Assembly (NCBI GenBank): GCA_900550105.1
Contig: URQW01000005.1
Location: 9,400 to 73,399 of the forward strand
DNA: 64,000 nucleotides
Source of the DNA: an uncultured Pelosinus sp.
Lineage (GTDB): Bacteria > Bacillota > Negativicutes > UMGS1260
Reading direction: 5' to 3'
Notes under the pieces: model-generated
Told to the model about the DNA's origin: nothing
The model's input: only the letters and a program-made list of their open reading frames with translations
Databases searched by the model: none
Program-made: the position numbers and the translations under genes
Part shown: positions 8,528-16,914 of the stretch, one piece after another
How positions within the stretch are numbered: the first letter of the stretch is position 1
Layout: the number at the start of each line of letters is the position of its first letter

Positions 8528-10066
8528 TTATTTTTCCAGCAAAGATGTGCCAGTCATCACAGCAGGCTGCGTCACCTTAGCTAAATCAAGAATCGTCGGC
8601 GCAAGATCAGCGAGACGACCTTCCTTCAGTTTGGCGCCACGATGCTGCTCAGAAATCAGAATGAGCGGCACTCGGTTTGTCGTATGAGCCGTAAAGGGCG
8701 TTTTATTCACTTCGTCATACATATACTCCGCATTGCCATGATCGGCTGTAACAAGAACGATCCCACCGCGATCATGCAGTGCATCAACGACACGACCGAG
8801 GCACGTATCAACCGTTTCAACAGCGCTAACCGCAGCATTCATAACACCAGTATGCCCCACCATATCACCATTCGCAAAATTTAAAATGATGAGATCATGT
8901 TTGCCTGACTGAATTTCCGCTACTACGCGGTCAGTAACCTCCACCGCACTCATGGAAGGCTTCAAATCATAGGTGGCTACCTTAGGTGAAGGAATCAAAG
9001 CACGATCTTCCCCTTCGTAAGGCTGTTCTTCGCCGCCGTTAAAAAAGTAAGTCACATGGGCATACTTTTCGGTTTCGGCAATGCGGAGCTGTTTTAAGCC
9101 TGCTTCGCTAAACACCTGTCCTAAAGTCTGGCGAATCTCCTGCGGCGGATAAGCTACAGGTACGCCAAAGGTTTCGTCATATTGCGTCATGGACGCAAAC
9201 TGAACAGGTAAGTAGCCTTTTTCCCGCACAAAACCCGCAAAGTCTTCCTTGATGAAGGTTTGCGTTAACTGACGAGCACGGTCGGGCCGGAAGTTGAAGA
9301 ACACGATGCCATCGCCCGCCTTGACACCACAGGTGGAACAAGCAACGGCCGTCGGTTTGACAAACTCATCGGTTTCCCCGCGTTCATAGGCGGCCTGCAA
9401 TGCTTCCACTGCAGTTTTCGCCTGGAAACCAGTGCGGCTTACAATGGCGTCATAGGCAAGTTGCGTTCTTTCCCAGCGTTTATCACGATCCATTGCGTAA
9501 TAACGGCCAGCGATCGTCGCGATCGCGCCAATACCGGTTTGGGCCATAGCCGCTTCCAGTTCGTCAATATATGCTTTAGCGCTCGATGGCGGCACATCAC
9601 GCCCATCGAGAAAGGCATGAATATAGACTTCCTTCAAGCCCTGCTCTTTCGCCATAGCGACAAGGGCTTTGAGATGACCAATATGACTATGAACGCCGCC
9701 GTCAGACAAGAGCCCCATCAGATGCAGAGCGCCATCTTTCTGCTTTGTTTCATTCATAACTTGCAGCAAAACAGGATTTTGATAAAATTCGCCGTCCCGA
9801 ATGGCTTTGGTAATCCGCGTAAGCTCTTGATAGACAACCCGGCCAGCGCCAATATTCAAATGGCCGACCTCGGAATTGCCCATCTGTCCGTCAGGCAAGC
9901 CTACGGCTTCACCGGAGCAGGCCAGAGTCGTATGCGGATACATTTCCGAGTACAGTGTCATATGGGGCGTATTTCCCTTTGCCACTGCATTAAAAGGATC
10001 ATCAGCCCGGCCGATTCCCCATCCGTCTAAAATGACTAAGGCGATTGGACTTTTCAATTTACTCAT
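8528..10066 (-). CDS. gpmI: 2,3-bisphosphoglycerate-independent phosphoglycerate mutase
   Basis: Interconverts 3- and 2-phosphoglycerate using two Mn2+ and a phosphoserine intermediate. The 512-residue protein has the N-terminal metal motif VILDGWG, the nucleophile region GNSEVGHLNIGAGRVVYQ (Ser near 62), and the C-terminal metal motifs NFANGDMVGHTG and TADHGNAE. I start it at the ATG 10064-10066 (MSKLKSP), preceded by AGGGGGGAAGG; an upstream in-frame extension of eight residues is unlikely. It lies between the pgk-tpi fusion and eno. Confidence 0.97.
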   Translation of the reverse strand: MSKLKSPIALVILDGWGIGRADDPFNAVAKGNTPHMTLYSEMYPHTTLACSGEAVGLPDGQMGNSEVGHLNIGAGRVVYQELTRITKAIRDGEFYQNPVLLQVMNETKQKDGALHLMGLLSDGGVHSHIGHLKALVAMAKEQGLKEVYIHAFLDGRDVPPSSAKAYIDELEAAMAQTGIGAIATIAGRYYAMDRDKRWERTQLAYDAIVSRTGFQAKTAVEALQAAYERGETDEFVKPTAVACSTCGVKAGDGIVFFNFRPDRARQLTQTFIKEDFAGFVREKGYLPVQFASMTQYDETFGVPVAYPPQEIRQTLGQVFSEAGLKQLRIAETEKYAHVTYFFNGGEEQPYEGEDRALIPSPKVATYDLKPSMSAVEVTDRVVAEIQSGKHDLIILNFANGDMVGHTGVMNAAVSAVETVDTCLGRVVDALHDRGGIVLVTADHGNAEYMYDEVNKTPFTAHTTNRVPLILISEQHRGAKLKEGRLADLAPTILDLAKVTQPAVMTGTSLLEK

Positions 10067-10141
10067 GGCCTTCCCCCCTAACAGATCCATTTCTTATTCT
10101 ATTGCACGATGAATCAAGGTTTATAATTCGTAGTTTATGAC

Positions 10142-12064
10142 TCAATAGTTGATAATTTTAGCAAAGCCGTCGGCTTCGAGCGCTGCACCGCCCACCAGGG
10201 CGCCGTCAATATCGCTTTTCGCCATGAGTTCGCTAATATTCGAAGCCTTCACGCTGCCGCCGTAAAGAATGCGCACAGCCTCCGCTGCTTCATCGCCTAC
10301 AAGTTCCGCTACTTTCGTACGGATCACAGCGCAAACTTCATTGGCGTCGTCAGAAGAAGCTGTCCGGCCTGTGCCGATGGCCCAGATCGGTTCATAAGCA
10401 ATGACGAGTCCAGCCACTTCACTTGCCGTAAGACCAGCTAGACCAGCGGCGACCTGACCATTCACCCAGCTTTTCGTTTCGCCCGCTTCTTTTTGCGCCA
10501 GACTTTCGCCAACGCAGAAAATCGGCAAGAGTTTCGCCGCAAGAGCTGCTTTAATTTTCTTATTGACGGTTTCATCAGTTTCGGCGAAATATTCCCGCCG
10601 TTCCGAATGGCCAATAATTACGGCTTCACAGCCAATATCGACAAGCATGGCTGGAGCGATTTCACCAGTAAAAGCGCCTTTGGCTTCAAAGTGAACATTT
10701 TGCGCCGCTACTTGAATCTCACTGTCTTTCACAGCCGCAGTTACTGCTGCTAATGCCGTAAAGGGCGGGGCAATAACGACTTGCGCTACCGCGCCTTTAG
10801 CTGCGCCGATTAACGCCTGAGCCAATTCTACTGCTTCCGCAACCGTTTTATGCATCTTCCAGTTTCCCGCAATCACTGGACGTCTCATGTCCGCCAGAGC
10901 GGCAATACCAGGAAGAATCTTACCTTCTAAATATTCGAGCGAAGCGCCGCCGCCTGTAGAAATATGACTGATTTTTTCAGCAAGACCGGTCTTTTCTAAA
11001 GCAGCAATGGAATCGCCGCCGCCGACGATACTGGTAGCGCCTGATTCGGCTACCGCTTTCGCTACGGCCTCAGTCCCCTTCGCAAAGGCATCCATTTCAA
11101 AGACGCCCATGGGTCCGTTCCAAACGACGGTCTTAACACCAGCAAGAGCAGCAGCAAAAGCTGCCTGACTTTTGGCGCCAATATCAAGAGCCATGCCCGC
11201 TTCGTCAATTTGATCAACAGGAACGGTTTTATGGGGAGCATCAGCTGCAAAAGCCGCCGCTACAACTACATCTTCAGGCAGCAACAGATTGACCTTTCTT
11301 TCCTTCGCTTTGGCAATGAGTTCTTTCGCCAAATCAATTTTTTCTGCTTCTACCAAGGATTTACCGGTTTTATAGCCCTGAGCCGCTAGGAAGGTATTAG
11401 CCATCCCGCCGCCAATAATGAGTGTATCCACTTTGGTTAAGAGATTGTCAATTACACCGATTTTATCGGAAACTTTCGCACCGCCGATAATGGCTGCAAA
11501 AGGACGAGCCGGATTGGCCACAGCCTGACCGACAAAAGCAATTTCTTTTTCCATTAAGAAACCAGCTACCATGGGGATGAACTTCGTGATCCCTTCGACC
11601 GAAGCATGGGCCCGATGGGATACGCCGAAAGCGTCATTGACTGCCACATCAGCCAGTTCCGCCAATTGACGGGAGAACTCTGGATCATTCTTTTCTTCGG
11701 CCTTATGATAGCGCAGATTTTCTAACAACAAAATCTGACCAGGCTGTAACGCCATGGCTTTTTCTTTGGCAACAGGTCCGATACAATCTTCGGCAAACAA
11801 AATTTCCTTGCCAAGTAAAGTGCCGAGCGCTTTAGCCACAGGTTGCAAACTGAATTCTGGCACTCTTTCGCCTTTTGGCCGTCCCAAATGAGCTGCCAAA
11901 ACGAGTGAAGCCCCTTGTTCCAAAAGATAGTTCAGTGTTGGCAGCGTAGCCCGAATCCGCGTATCGTCTGTAATGTTTTGGGCTTTGTCCATGGGTACAT
12001 TGTAGTCGACCCGGACAAATACGCGCTTTCCTGTGAGAGAAATATCGCGAATTGATTTTTTCAC
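10142..12064 (-). CDS. pgk-tpiA: Fused phosphoglycerate kinase and triosephosphate isomerase
   Basis: One uninterrupted 640-residue frame carries two enzymes. Residues 1 to about 392 are phosphoglycerate kinase: VRVDYNVP, AAHLGRP, IIGGAKVSDKIGV, VWNGPMGVFE and the nucleotide loop GGGDSIAAL. Residues about 393-640 are triosephosphate isomerase: GNWKMHKT, catalytic His in GHSERREYF, catalytic Glu in AYEPIWAIGTG, and the phosphate loop YGGSVKASN. The join LADMRRPVIAGNW runs straight through what would be the Met of a separate tpiA. Start codon is GTG, 5-8 bases after GGAGG. Such fusions are known in Thermotoga; in most Firmicutes the two are separate genes. Confidence 0.95.
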   Translation of the reverse strand: MKKSIRDISLTGKRVFVRVDYNVPMDKAQNITDDTRIRATLPTLNYLLEQGASLVLAAHLGRPKGERVPEFSLQPVAKALGTLLGKEILFAEDCIGPVAKEKAMALQPGQILLLENLRYHKAEEKNDPEFSRQLAELADVAVNDAFGVSHRAHASVEGITKFIPMVAGFLMEKEIAFVGQAVANPARPFAAIIGGAKVSDKIGVIDNLLTKVDTLIIGGGMANTFLAAQGYKTGKSLVEAEKIDLAKELIAKAKERKVNLLLPEDVVVAAAFAADAPHKTVPVDQIDEAGMALDIGAKSQAAFAAALAGVKTVVWNGPMGVFEMDAFAKGTEAVAKAVAESGATSIVGGGDSIAALEKTGLAEKISHISTGGGASLEYLEGKILPGIAALADMRRPVIAGNWKMHKTVAEAVELAQALIGAAKGAVAQVVIAPPFTALAAVTAAVKDSEIQVAAQNVHFEAKGAFTGEIAPAMLVDIGCEAVIIGHSERREYFAETDETVNKKIKAALAAKLLPIFCVGESLAQKEAGETKSWVNGQVAAGLAGLTASEVAGLVIAYEPIWAIGTGRTASSDDANEVCAVIRTKVAELVGDEAAEAVRILYGGSVKASNISELMAKSDIDGALVGGAALEADGFAKIINY

Positions 12065-12078
12065 AGTAAATTCCTCCT

Positions 12079-12109
12079 AAAAAGGGTCACAAGTAGCTTG
12101 TGACCCTTT
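12079..12109 (-). terminator. Terminator-like hairpin between gap and pgk-tpi
   Basis: A perfect 13-bp stem (AAAGGGTCACAAG/CTTGTGACCCTTT) with a three-base loop ends in five T on the minus strand, immediately before the AGGAGG of pgk-tpi. It looks like a partial terminator or a 3' stabiliser that would make gap mRNA more abundant than the distal genes. Confidence 0.65.
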
Positions 12110-12139
12110 CGTTGTTTACTGATTGGCATTATGAATCGA

Positions 12140-13144
12140 TTAGAGGCCTTTTTTCGCAATATAGACAACTAAGTCTACAACGCGGTTCGAATAACCCCAT
12201 TCATTGTCATACCAAGATACGACTTTGGCCATGCCGTCAACAACCATTGTGGACAGTGCATCAATCGTTGAGGAAGCGGGGCAATGGTTATAGTCAATTG
12301 ATACAAGCGGTTCTTCCGAATAATCCATGATACCTTTCAGTTCGTTCTCTGATGCTTTCTTCAAAGCTGCGTTAATTTCCTCCACAGTAGCCGGTTTTTC
12401 CAAATTTACCACTAAATCGGTAATGGAAACATTGGCTGTAGGCACACGCATAGCAAAACCGTTCAATTTGCCTTTCAGTTCAGGCAGTACAAGAGCTACC
12501 GCTTTCGCAGCGCCTGTCGTAGTCGGAATAATGCTCTTAGCCGCAGCACGAGCACGGCGCAAATCTTTATGGGGCAGATCAAGAATCTGCTGGTCATTCG
12601 TGTAGGAATGAACTGTTGTCATCAGGCCTTGTTTGATACCGAAGTTTTCCATCAGAACTTTGGCAAAAGGCGCCAAGCAGTTCGTCGTGCAGGAAGCGTT
12701 GGAAATAATATGATGCGCAGCAGCGTCATATTTGCCTTCGTTAACGCCCATAACAATGGTAATATCTTCCCCTTTAGCTGGAGCGGAGATAATAACTTTT
12801 TTAGCGCCTGCTTCAATATGAGCTTTGGCTTTGTCTCCTTCGGTAAAACGGCCAGTCGATTCAATAACAACTTCTACGCCAAGCGCTTTCCAAGGCAGTT
12901 TGGCTGGTTCCCGTTCAGCCAATACTTTAATTTTTTTGCCGTTAACAACAATATCAGAACCTTCTACTGTAACTTCTGCATCAATTTTACCGTGAATGGA
13001 ATCATATTTTAGAAGGTGAGCCAGCGTTTTTGCATCCGTTAAATCATTAACTGCCACAATTTCCACGTCGGGGTTATTCAAAGCTGCCCGAAATACGTTG
13101 CGACCAATTCGCCCAAAACCATTAATCCCTACTGTCGTTGCCAT
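12140..13144 (-). CDS. gap: Glyceraldehyde-3-phosphate dehydrogenase
   Basis: Oxidises glyceraldehyde 3-phosphate to 1,3-bisphosphoglycerate with NAD+. The 334-residue protein opens with the Rossmann motif VGINGFGRIGRNVFRA and has the active site SNASCTTNCLAP (nucleophilic Cys near 153) and the HSYTNDQ and WYDNEWGYSNRVVDL blocks. AGGAGG precedes the ATG. It is 13 bp downstream of cggR, the same arrangement as the glycolytic gapA operon of Bacillus subtilis, so it is the catabolic enzyme rather than a gluconeogenic GapB. Confidence 0.98.
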   Translation of the reverse strand: MATTVGINGFGRIGRNVFRAALNNPDVEIVAVNDLTDAKTLAHLLKYDSIHGKIDAEVTVEGSDIVVNGKKIKVLAEREPAKLPWKALGVEVVIESTGRFTEGDKAKAHIEAGAKKVIISAPAKGEDITIVMGVNEGKYDAAAHHIISNASCTTNCLAPFAKVLMENFGIKQGLMTTVHSYTNDQQILDLPHKDLRRARAAAKSIIPTTTGAAKAVALVLPELKGKLNGFAMRVPTANVSITDLVVNLEKPATVEEINAALKKASENELKGIMDYSEEPLVSIDYNHCPASSTIDALSTMVVDGMAKVVSWYDNEWGYSNRVVDLVVYIAKKGL

Positions 13145-13157
13145 AATGTGATTCCTC

Positions 13158-14189
13158 CTATTTTTTGTTATGTATAATCATCTGCATGACTTTCGCCGCC
13201 GCTTCGTCAATGACGAGAATTCCGGTACGACTCGCTCTGGCAACGGCAATGACTGCCTCTGCCTTACTGGCGCCGCCGGCGACGGCAATTACGGAATCAA
13301 TGCCCGCTAAGTCACCCAAATGCAATCCCACGCTACTTGTTGCATAAACGATTTCCCCTGAAAGTGTACAGAAATGACCGAGAGCCTCGCCAACTGCCCC
13401 TTTTTCTAGCAGTTCTGCGACGACAGCGGGGTCCATCTTTCGCCGTCTAGCCATGGCGTCAGCTTGCCCGATACTATGAAGCAATACATTTGTATGCTGC
13501 GTCAACGCGCGAATTTCCTTGGCCTGGGGATCATTCGCCAAAATAACTTCCAGGGCACTTTCATGAATCCCATCAGGAATATGAAGCATCCGATAAGACC
13601 CGCCTAATTTTGCCGCCATTACCGCAGCAATCGTATTGGCCTGCAGTTCAACTTGCTCACCTAAGCCGCCACGGGCTGGAACAACAACCGAATTAGGCCG
13701 TGAAAAGGTAATTGATTCAGCTACCATCGACATGGTAGAACCGCCGCAAACACCGACGATCATGCCATCTTTTAGCTTTTCAGCGAGTAGCGTTGCCGCT
13801 GCTCTGCCTAATTCTTTTAAAACAGTATGATCCTGCTCAGCATCGCCAGGAATAATCATCACTTTTTCTAGCGCCAGACTCTGTTCCAGTTCTTCTTCTA
13901 ACGGAGTGAGTCCATGAACCAGTCTAATATAATCGGACAGATCCGCAATGAGCTGCTGCCCCTCAGCCGTGACAGTCATACCTAGTGAGCTAAAATCAAG
14001 CAGCCCGGCATTTTTCAAAAAATCCACTTGCGCTCGAATAATTCGTTCGCCTGTGTCAAGCAGCCCAGCCAATGCTCGCCTGCCAATCGGCTGAGCATAT
14101 TGGATATGTCGCAGAATATGATAGCGTTCTTCAATAACAGCAATGAGTTCTGGAGCAATTTTGCGATGAATCTGGACTATCTTCTTCAT
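13158..14189 (-). CDS. cggR: Central glycolytic genes regulator CggR (SorC family)
   Basis: A 343-residue repressor with an N-terminal winged-helix region (about residues 15-85, GRRALAGLLDTGERIIRAQVDFL) and a C-terminal SorC sugar-phosphate binding domain with VCGGSTM, VVPARGGLG and DLAGIDSVIAVAGG motifs. In B. subtilis CggR binds fructose-1,6-bisphosphate and represses its own gap operon. Here it heads the gap-pgk/tpi-gpmI-eno block and a matching operator lies at 14335-14370. I start at ATG 14187-14189, well spaced from AAGGAGAAGGAG; the 20 residues upstream in frame are not family-like. Confidence 0.93.
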   Translation of the reverse strand: MKKIVQIHRKIAPELIAVIEERYHILRHIQYAQPIGRRALAGLLDTGERIIRAQVDFLKNAGLLDFSSLGMTVTAEGQQLIADLSDYIRLVHGLTPLEEELEQSLALEKVMIIPGDAEQDHTVLKELGRAAATLLAEKLKDGMIVGVCGGSTMSMVAESITFSRPNSVVVPARGGLGEQVELQANTIAAVMAAKLGGSYRMLHIPDGIHESALEVILANDPQAKEIRALTQHTNVLLHSIGQADAMARRRKMDPAVVAELLEKGAVGEALGHFCTLSGEIVYATSSVGLHLGDLAGIDSVIAVAGGASKAEAVIAVARASRTGILVIDEAAAKVMQMIIHNKK

Positions 14190-14334
14190 GGGAAGGCTCC
14201 TTCTCCTTGAAAGGTTGCGCATGAACAAAAAATGACGTTTTTTAGCCAATTATGACAAACCTTCTCTTAGTATGCTTCTCTTTTTAACGAAAAATCCCTT
14301 CTAAGAAAAAATGAGTCATTGAATTTAGTTTGGG

Positions 14335-14370
14335 GACTTTTTTTGTCCCTGCACGTTATTATCTGTCCCT
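14335..14370 (-). promoter_or_regulatory. CggR operator (predicted)
   Basis: Read on the minus strand there are two AGGGAC boxes exactly 20 bases apart. They fit the B. subtilis CggR operator plan CGGGAC-N6-TGTC-N4-CGGGAC-N6-TGTC: AGGGAC-N6-TAAC-N4-AGGGAC-N6-AGTC. It lies about 145-180 bp before the cggR start. The rest of 14190-14440 contains no gene that I can support; the operon promoter should be near or just upstream of this site but no clean -35/-10 pair was found. Confidence 0.68.
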
Positions 14371-14439
14371 CGTACTATGTTATTCTTGCTGCGCCAAAAA
14401 ATTCCTTCTCACTATAAAAACTTTTTTATTTTTTTCTGA

Positions 14440-14494
14440 AAATAAGAAAAGACTTGCTTTCGCGGGAATTTTCATCCTAATCAAAGCAAGTCTT
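14440..14494 (-). terminator. Intrinsic terminator downstream of rpoN
   Basis: A perfect 12-bp stem (AAGACTTGCTTT with AAAGCAAGTCTT, arms 14483-14494 and 14449-14460) is followed on the minus strand by TTCTTATTTTC. It starts 9 bp after the rpoN stop and separates the hyp-rpoN transcript from the glycolytic operon. Confidence 0.75.
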
Positions 14495-14502
14495 CCTGAT
14501 TT

Positions 14503-15885
14503 TCAATACCGTTTTCGTTTACTGGAAGAAGGTATCCCGAGTTCTTCCCGATACTTTGTCACCGTACGACGCGACAAAACAAGGTTCTTACGACCAAGCA
14601 ATTCGGATAACATCTGATCACTATAAGGCTTCTTCGGATTCTCCGCCGCAATCAGATCTTTGAGTTCATCCTTGGCTTTGCTTGCCGCTACGTCTTCGCC
14701 TGTGGCGCTGTGCACACTAGAGGAGAAAAAGGTCCTGAGTGCAAATAGTCCGTGGCTTGTAGCCACATATTTATTAGCAATGGCCCGACTTACTGTAGAC
14801 TCATGCATTTGAATGCCGTCAGCCACTTTTTTCATCGTCAAAGGCTTAATATATTTGGGACCATATTCAAAAAAGTCGTGCTGAAATTCTACAATCTGTT
14901 CCATTACGGCAGCCAAAGTCCGCCGCCGCTGCTCAATACTTTTGATGAGCCACAACGCCGCGCTGAGGCGACCTTCAATAAATTTTTTCGCTTCTGTCCC
15001 GGCTTCTTTCACAACATGGCGATAATAGGGGTTAATCGTCAAACGAGGAACGAGTGAGTCATTGACCAGGATGACAAACTGACCATTGATTTTCTCTACC
15101 GTAACGTCAGGTGAAATATAGCCGGGATCACTCTCGCTGCCAAAAGCCCGTCCCGGTTTCGGGTCAAGCGTCTTGATTAGATCAATCGCTTCTTGGACTT
15201 CTACAGGACTTGTGTGCAGCTTCTCCGCAATCAATTTGCATTTTCCCGCCGCCACTTCGTCTAGATAGTATTCAATAATCTGCTCAACGAGATCCTCTTT
15301 AATCTGCTTATGAGAAAGTTGCAGCCGCAGACATTCCTTTAAGTCACGGGCGCCAACACCGCTGGGATCAAAGGTCTGAATAATATGGAGCATTCTTTCT
15401 ACAAGCTCTTCGGGCTGTTTGAGCTGTTTTGCCGCTTCTTCGAGCGTCAACATCAGATAGCCATTGTCATTGATACAGCCAATTAAATACCGACCAATTG
15501 CCAATGATGGCTTATCAAGAACGGTAAAATTCAATTGAAATTCCAAATGTTCATGGAGCGATACCGTACGCAGGCCTACATTTTCATGAGGACCCTGCCC
15601 GGCCTCTTTCAGCCACTCCTTTTGGGAATCTTCGTCAAAGTAGTCAAGCCATTCGGCCACCTCGGTGCTGTTATCCTGCTCAGACGTATCAGCGCTCTCA
15701 TCTTCGCCGTTTTTTTCTGCCGTAGGCTCCTCAATTTCCAATACGGGATTTTCCTGCAGTTGCTCTTCAATCATGTCCGATAACTCCAGCGATGACAGTT
15801 GCAAAATAGCAATCGCCTGTCGCAATTCCGGTGTCATAACGAGTTTCTGATTTAATTCCAGTTTCAAACCATAATCTAGATTCAT
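14503..15885 (-). CDS. rpoN: RNA polymerase sigma-54 factor
   Basis: Alternative sigma factor that needs AAA+ activators. The 460-residue protein has region I (Gln/Leu-rich, LELNQKLVMTPELRQAIAILQLS), an acidic linker (residues about 55-80), the core-binding domain, the helix-turn-helix region (KKVADGIQMHESTVSRAIANKY) and the C-terminal RpoN box SRRTVTKYREEL. It begins only 15 bp after hypE and is likely cotranscribed with the hydrogenase maturation genes, suggesting sigma-54 control of hydrogen or fermentation genes elsewhere. That link is an inference. Confidence 0.96.
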   Translation of the reverse strand: MNLDYGLKLELNQKLVMTPELRQAIAILQLSSLELSDMIEEQLQENPVLEIEEPTAEKNGEDESADTSEQDNSTEVAEWLDYFDEDSQKEWLKEAGQGPHENVGLRTVSLHEHLEFQLNFTVLDKPSLAIGRYLIGCINDNGYLMLTLEEAAKQLKQPEELVERMLHIIQTFDPSGVGARDLKECLRLQLSHKQIKEDLVEQIIEYYLDEVAAGKCKLIAEKLHTSPVEVQEAIDLIKTLDPKPGRAFGSESDPGYISPDVTVEKINGQFVILVNDSLVPRLTINPYYRHVVKEAGTEAKKFIEGRLSAALWLIKSIEQRRRTLAAVMEQIVEFQHDFFEYGPKYIKPLTMKKVADGIQMHESTVSRAIANKYVATSHGLFALRTFFSSSVHSATGEDVAASKAKDELKDLIAAENPKKPYSDQMLSELLGRKNLVLSRRTVTKYREELGIPSSSKRKRY

Positions 15886-15900
15886 CGTTCCTCCTCCCTT

Positions 15901-16914
15901 CTAGCAAATACGAGGAAGCTGATCGCCAATCAGCATATCCAATTTGCGAATCCCTCCAATTGTTGTTCGAAGCCCAACTTGCCCTGCCGGTTCGGTTACG
16001 ACTTGACCTATGCGCGCCGCTTCTTGACCATAAGGATGACGCCGTAGTACTGCCAACGCTTTCTCAGCCAGTTCTTCGGCAACTAGCACGATCATTTTCC
16101 CTTCATTGGCAAGATATAAGGGATCAAAGCCCAATAAATCACAAATGCTCTGCACTTGCGGCCGTACCGGAATTGCTGTCTCGTCAAGCAAAATACCGAC
16201 TTTCGCCTGCTCCGCTATTTCGCAGAGAGTTGTGGCCAGTCCCCCTCGCGTTGGGTCCCGTAACACAGCCACTTCTGGCACTTCAGCCAGCAGGCTTTCG
16301 GCTAAACCGTTTAAGGGTGCACAGTCACTCACTATTTCTGCGGGAAAAGTCAAGCCGTGACGCTCTTTCATCACCGCCAACGCATGCTCTCCTAATGTCC
16401 CGCTGATCAGTACGGCCTGGCCTGGCGCTGCCAAATCAGCTGAAATCTGTACCTTAGGCAAAATCCGCCCAACGCCAGCCGTATTAATATAAAGTCCGTC
16501 AGCCAAACCGCGCTCGACTACTTTCGTATCGCCGGTAACAATCTGTACCCCAGCCGCTTTCGCTGTGTCGCCCATAGCCGCAGCAATCTTCTTTAAATCT
16601 GCCAACGGATATCCTTCTGCAATAATAAAGCCAGCGCTCAAATAGAGAGGCACGGCGCCATTCATGGCTAAGTCATTGACTGTGCCGCACACAGCGAGCT
16701 TACCAATATTACCGCCGGGAAAAAAATGCGGGCTAACCACGAAAGAATCCGTCGAAAAAGCCAGTCTGGCGCCGTCAATAGTAAATTGAGCGCCATCATG
16801 ACGCGCTTCCAGCATCTCATTGGCAAAAGCAGGCATCATGACTGATTCAATTAGCTCTTGGCTCAGCCTGCCGCCACTGCCATGAGCCATTTCAATAAAT
16901 TCTTTATCCTTCAT
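15901..16914 (-). CDS. hypE: Hydrogenase maturation protein HypE
   Basis: HypE dehydrates a carbamoyl group carried on its C-terminal Cys to give the cyanide ligand of [NiFe] hydrogenase. The 337-residue protein has the AHGSGG N-terminal motif, the AIR-synthase-like ATP region (DSFVVSPHFFPGGNIGKLAVCGTVND area), DPTRGG, and ends in PRIC, the essential terminal Cys. ATG 16912-16914 overlaps the hypD stop as ATGA and is preceded by AGGTGG. A GTG at 16923 is an alternative start. It forms the HypDE module with hypD and hypC. Confidence 0.96.
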   Translation of the reverse strand: MKDKEFIEMAHGSGGRLSQELIESVMMPAFANEMLEARHDGAQFTIDGARLAFSTDSFVVSPHFFPGGNIGKLAVCGTVNDLAMNGAVPLYLSAGFIIAEGYPLADLKKIAAAMGDTAKAAGVQIVTGDTKVVERGLADGLYINTAGVGRILPKVQISADLAAPGQAVLISGTLGEHALAVMKERHGLTFPAEIVSDCAPLNGLAESLLAEVPEVAVLRDPTRGGLATTLCEIAEQAKVGILLDETAIPVRPQVQSICDLLGFDPLYLANEGKMIVLVAEELAEKALAVLRRHPYGQEAARIGQVVTEPAGQVGLRTTIGGIRKLDMLIGDQLPRIC

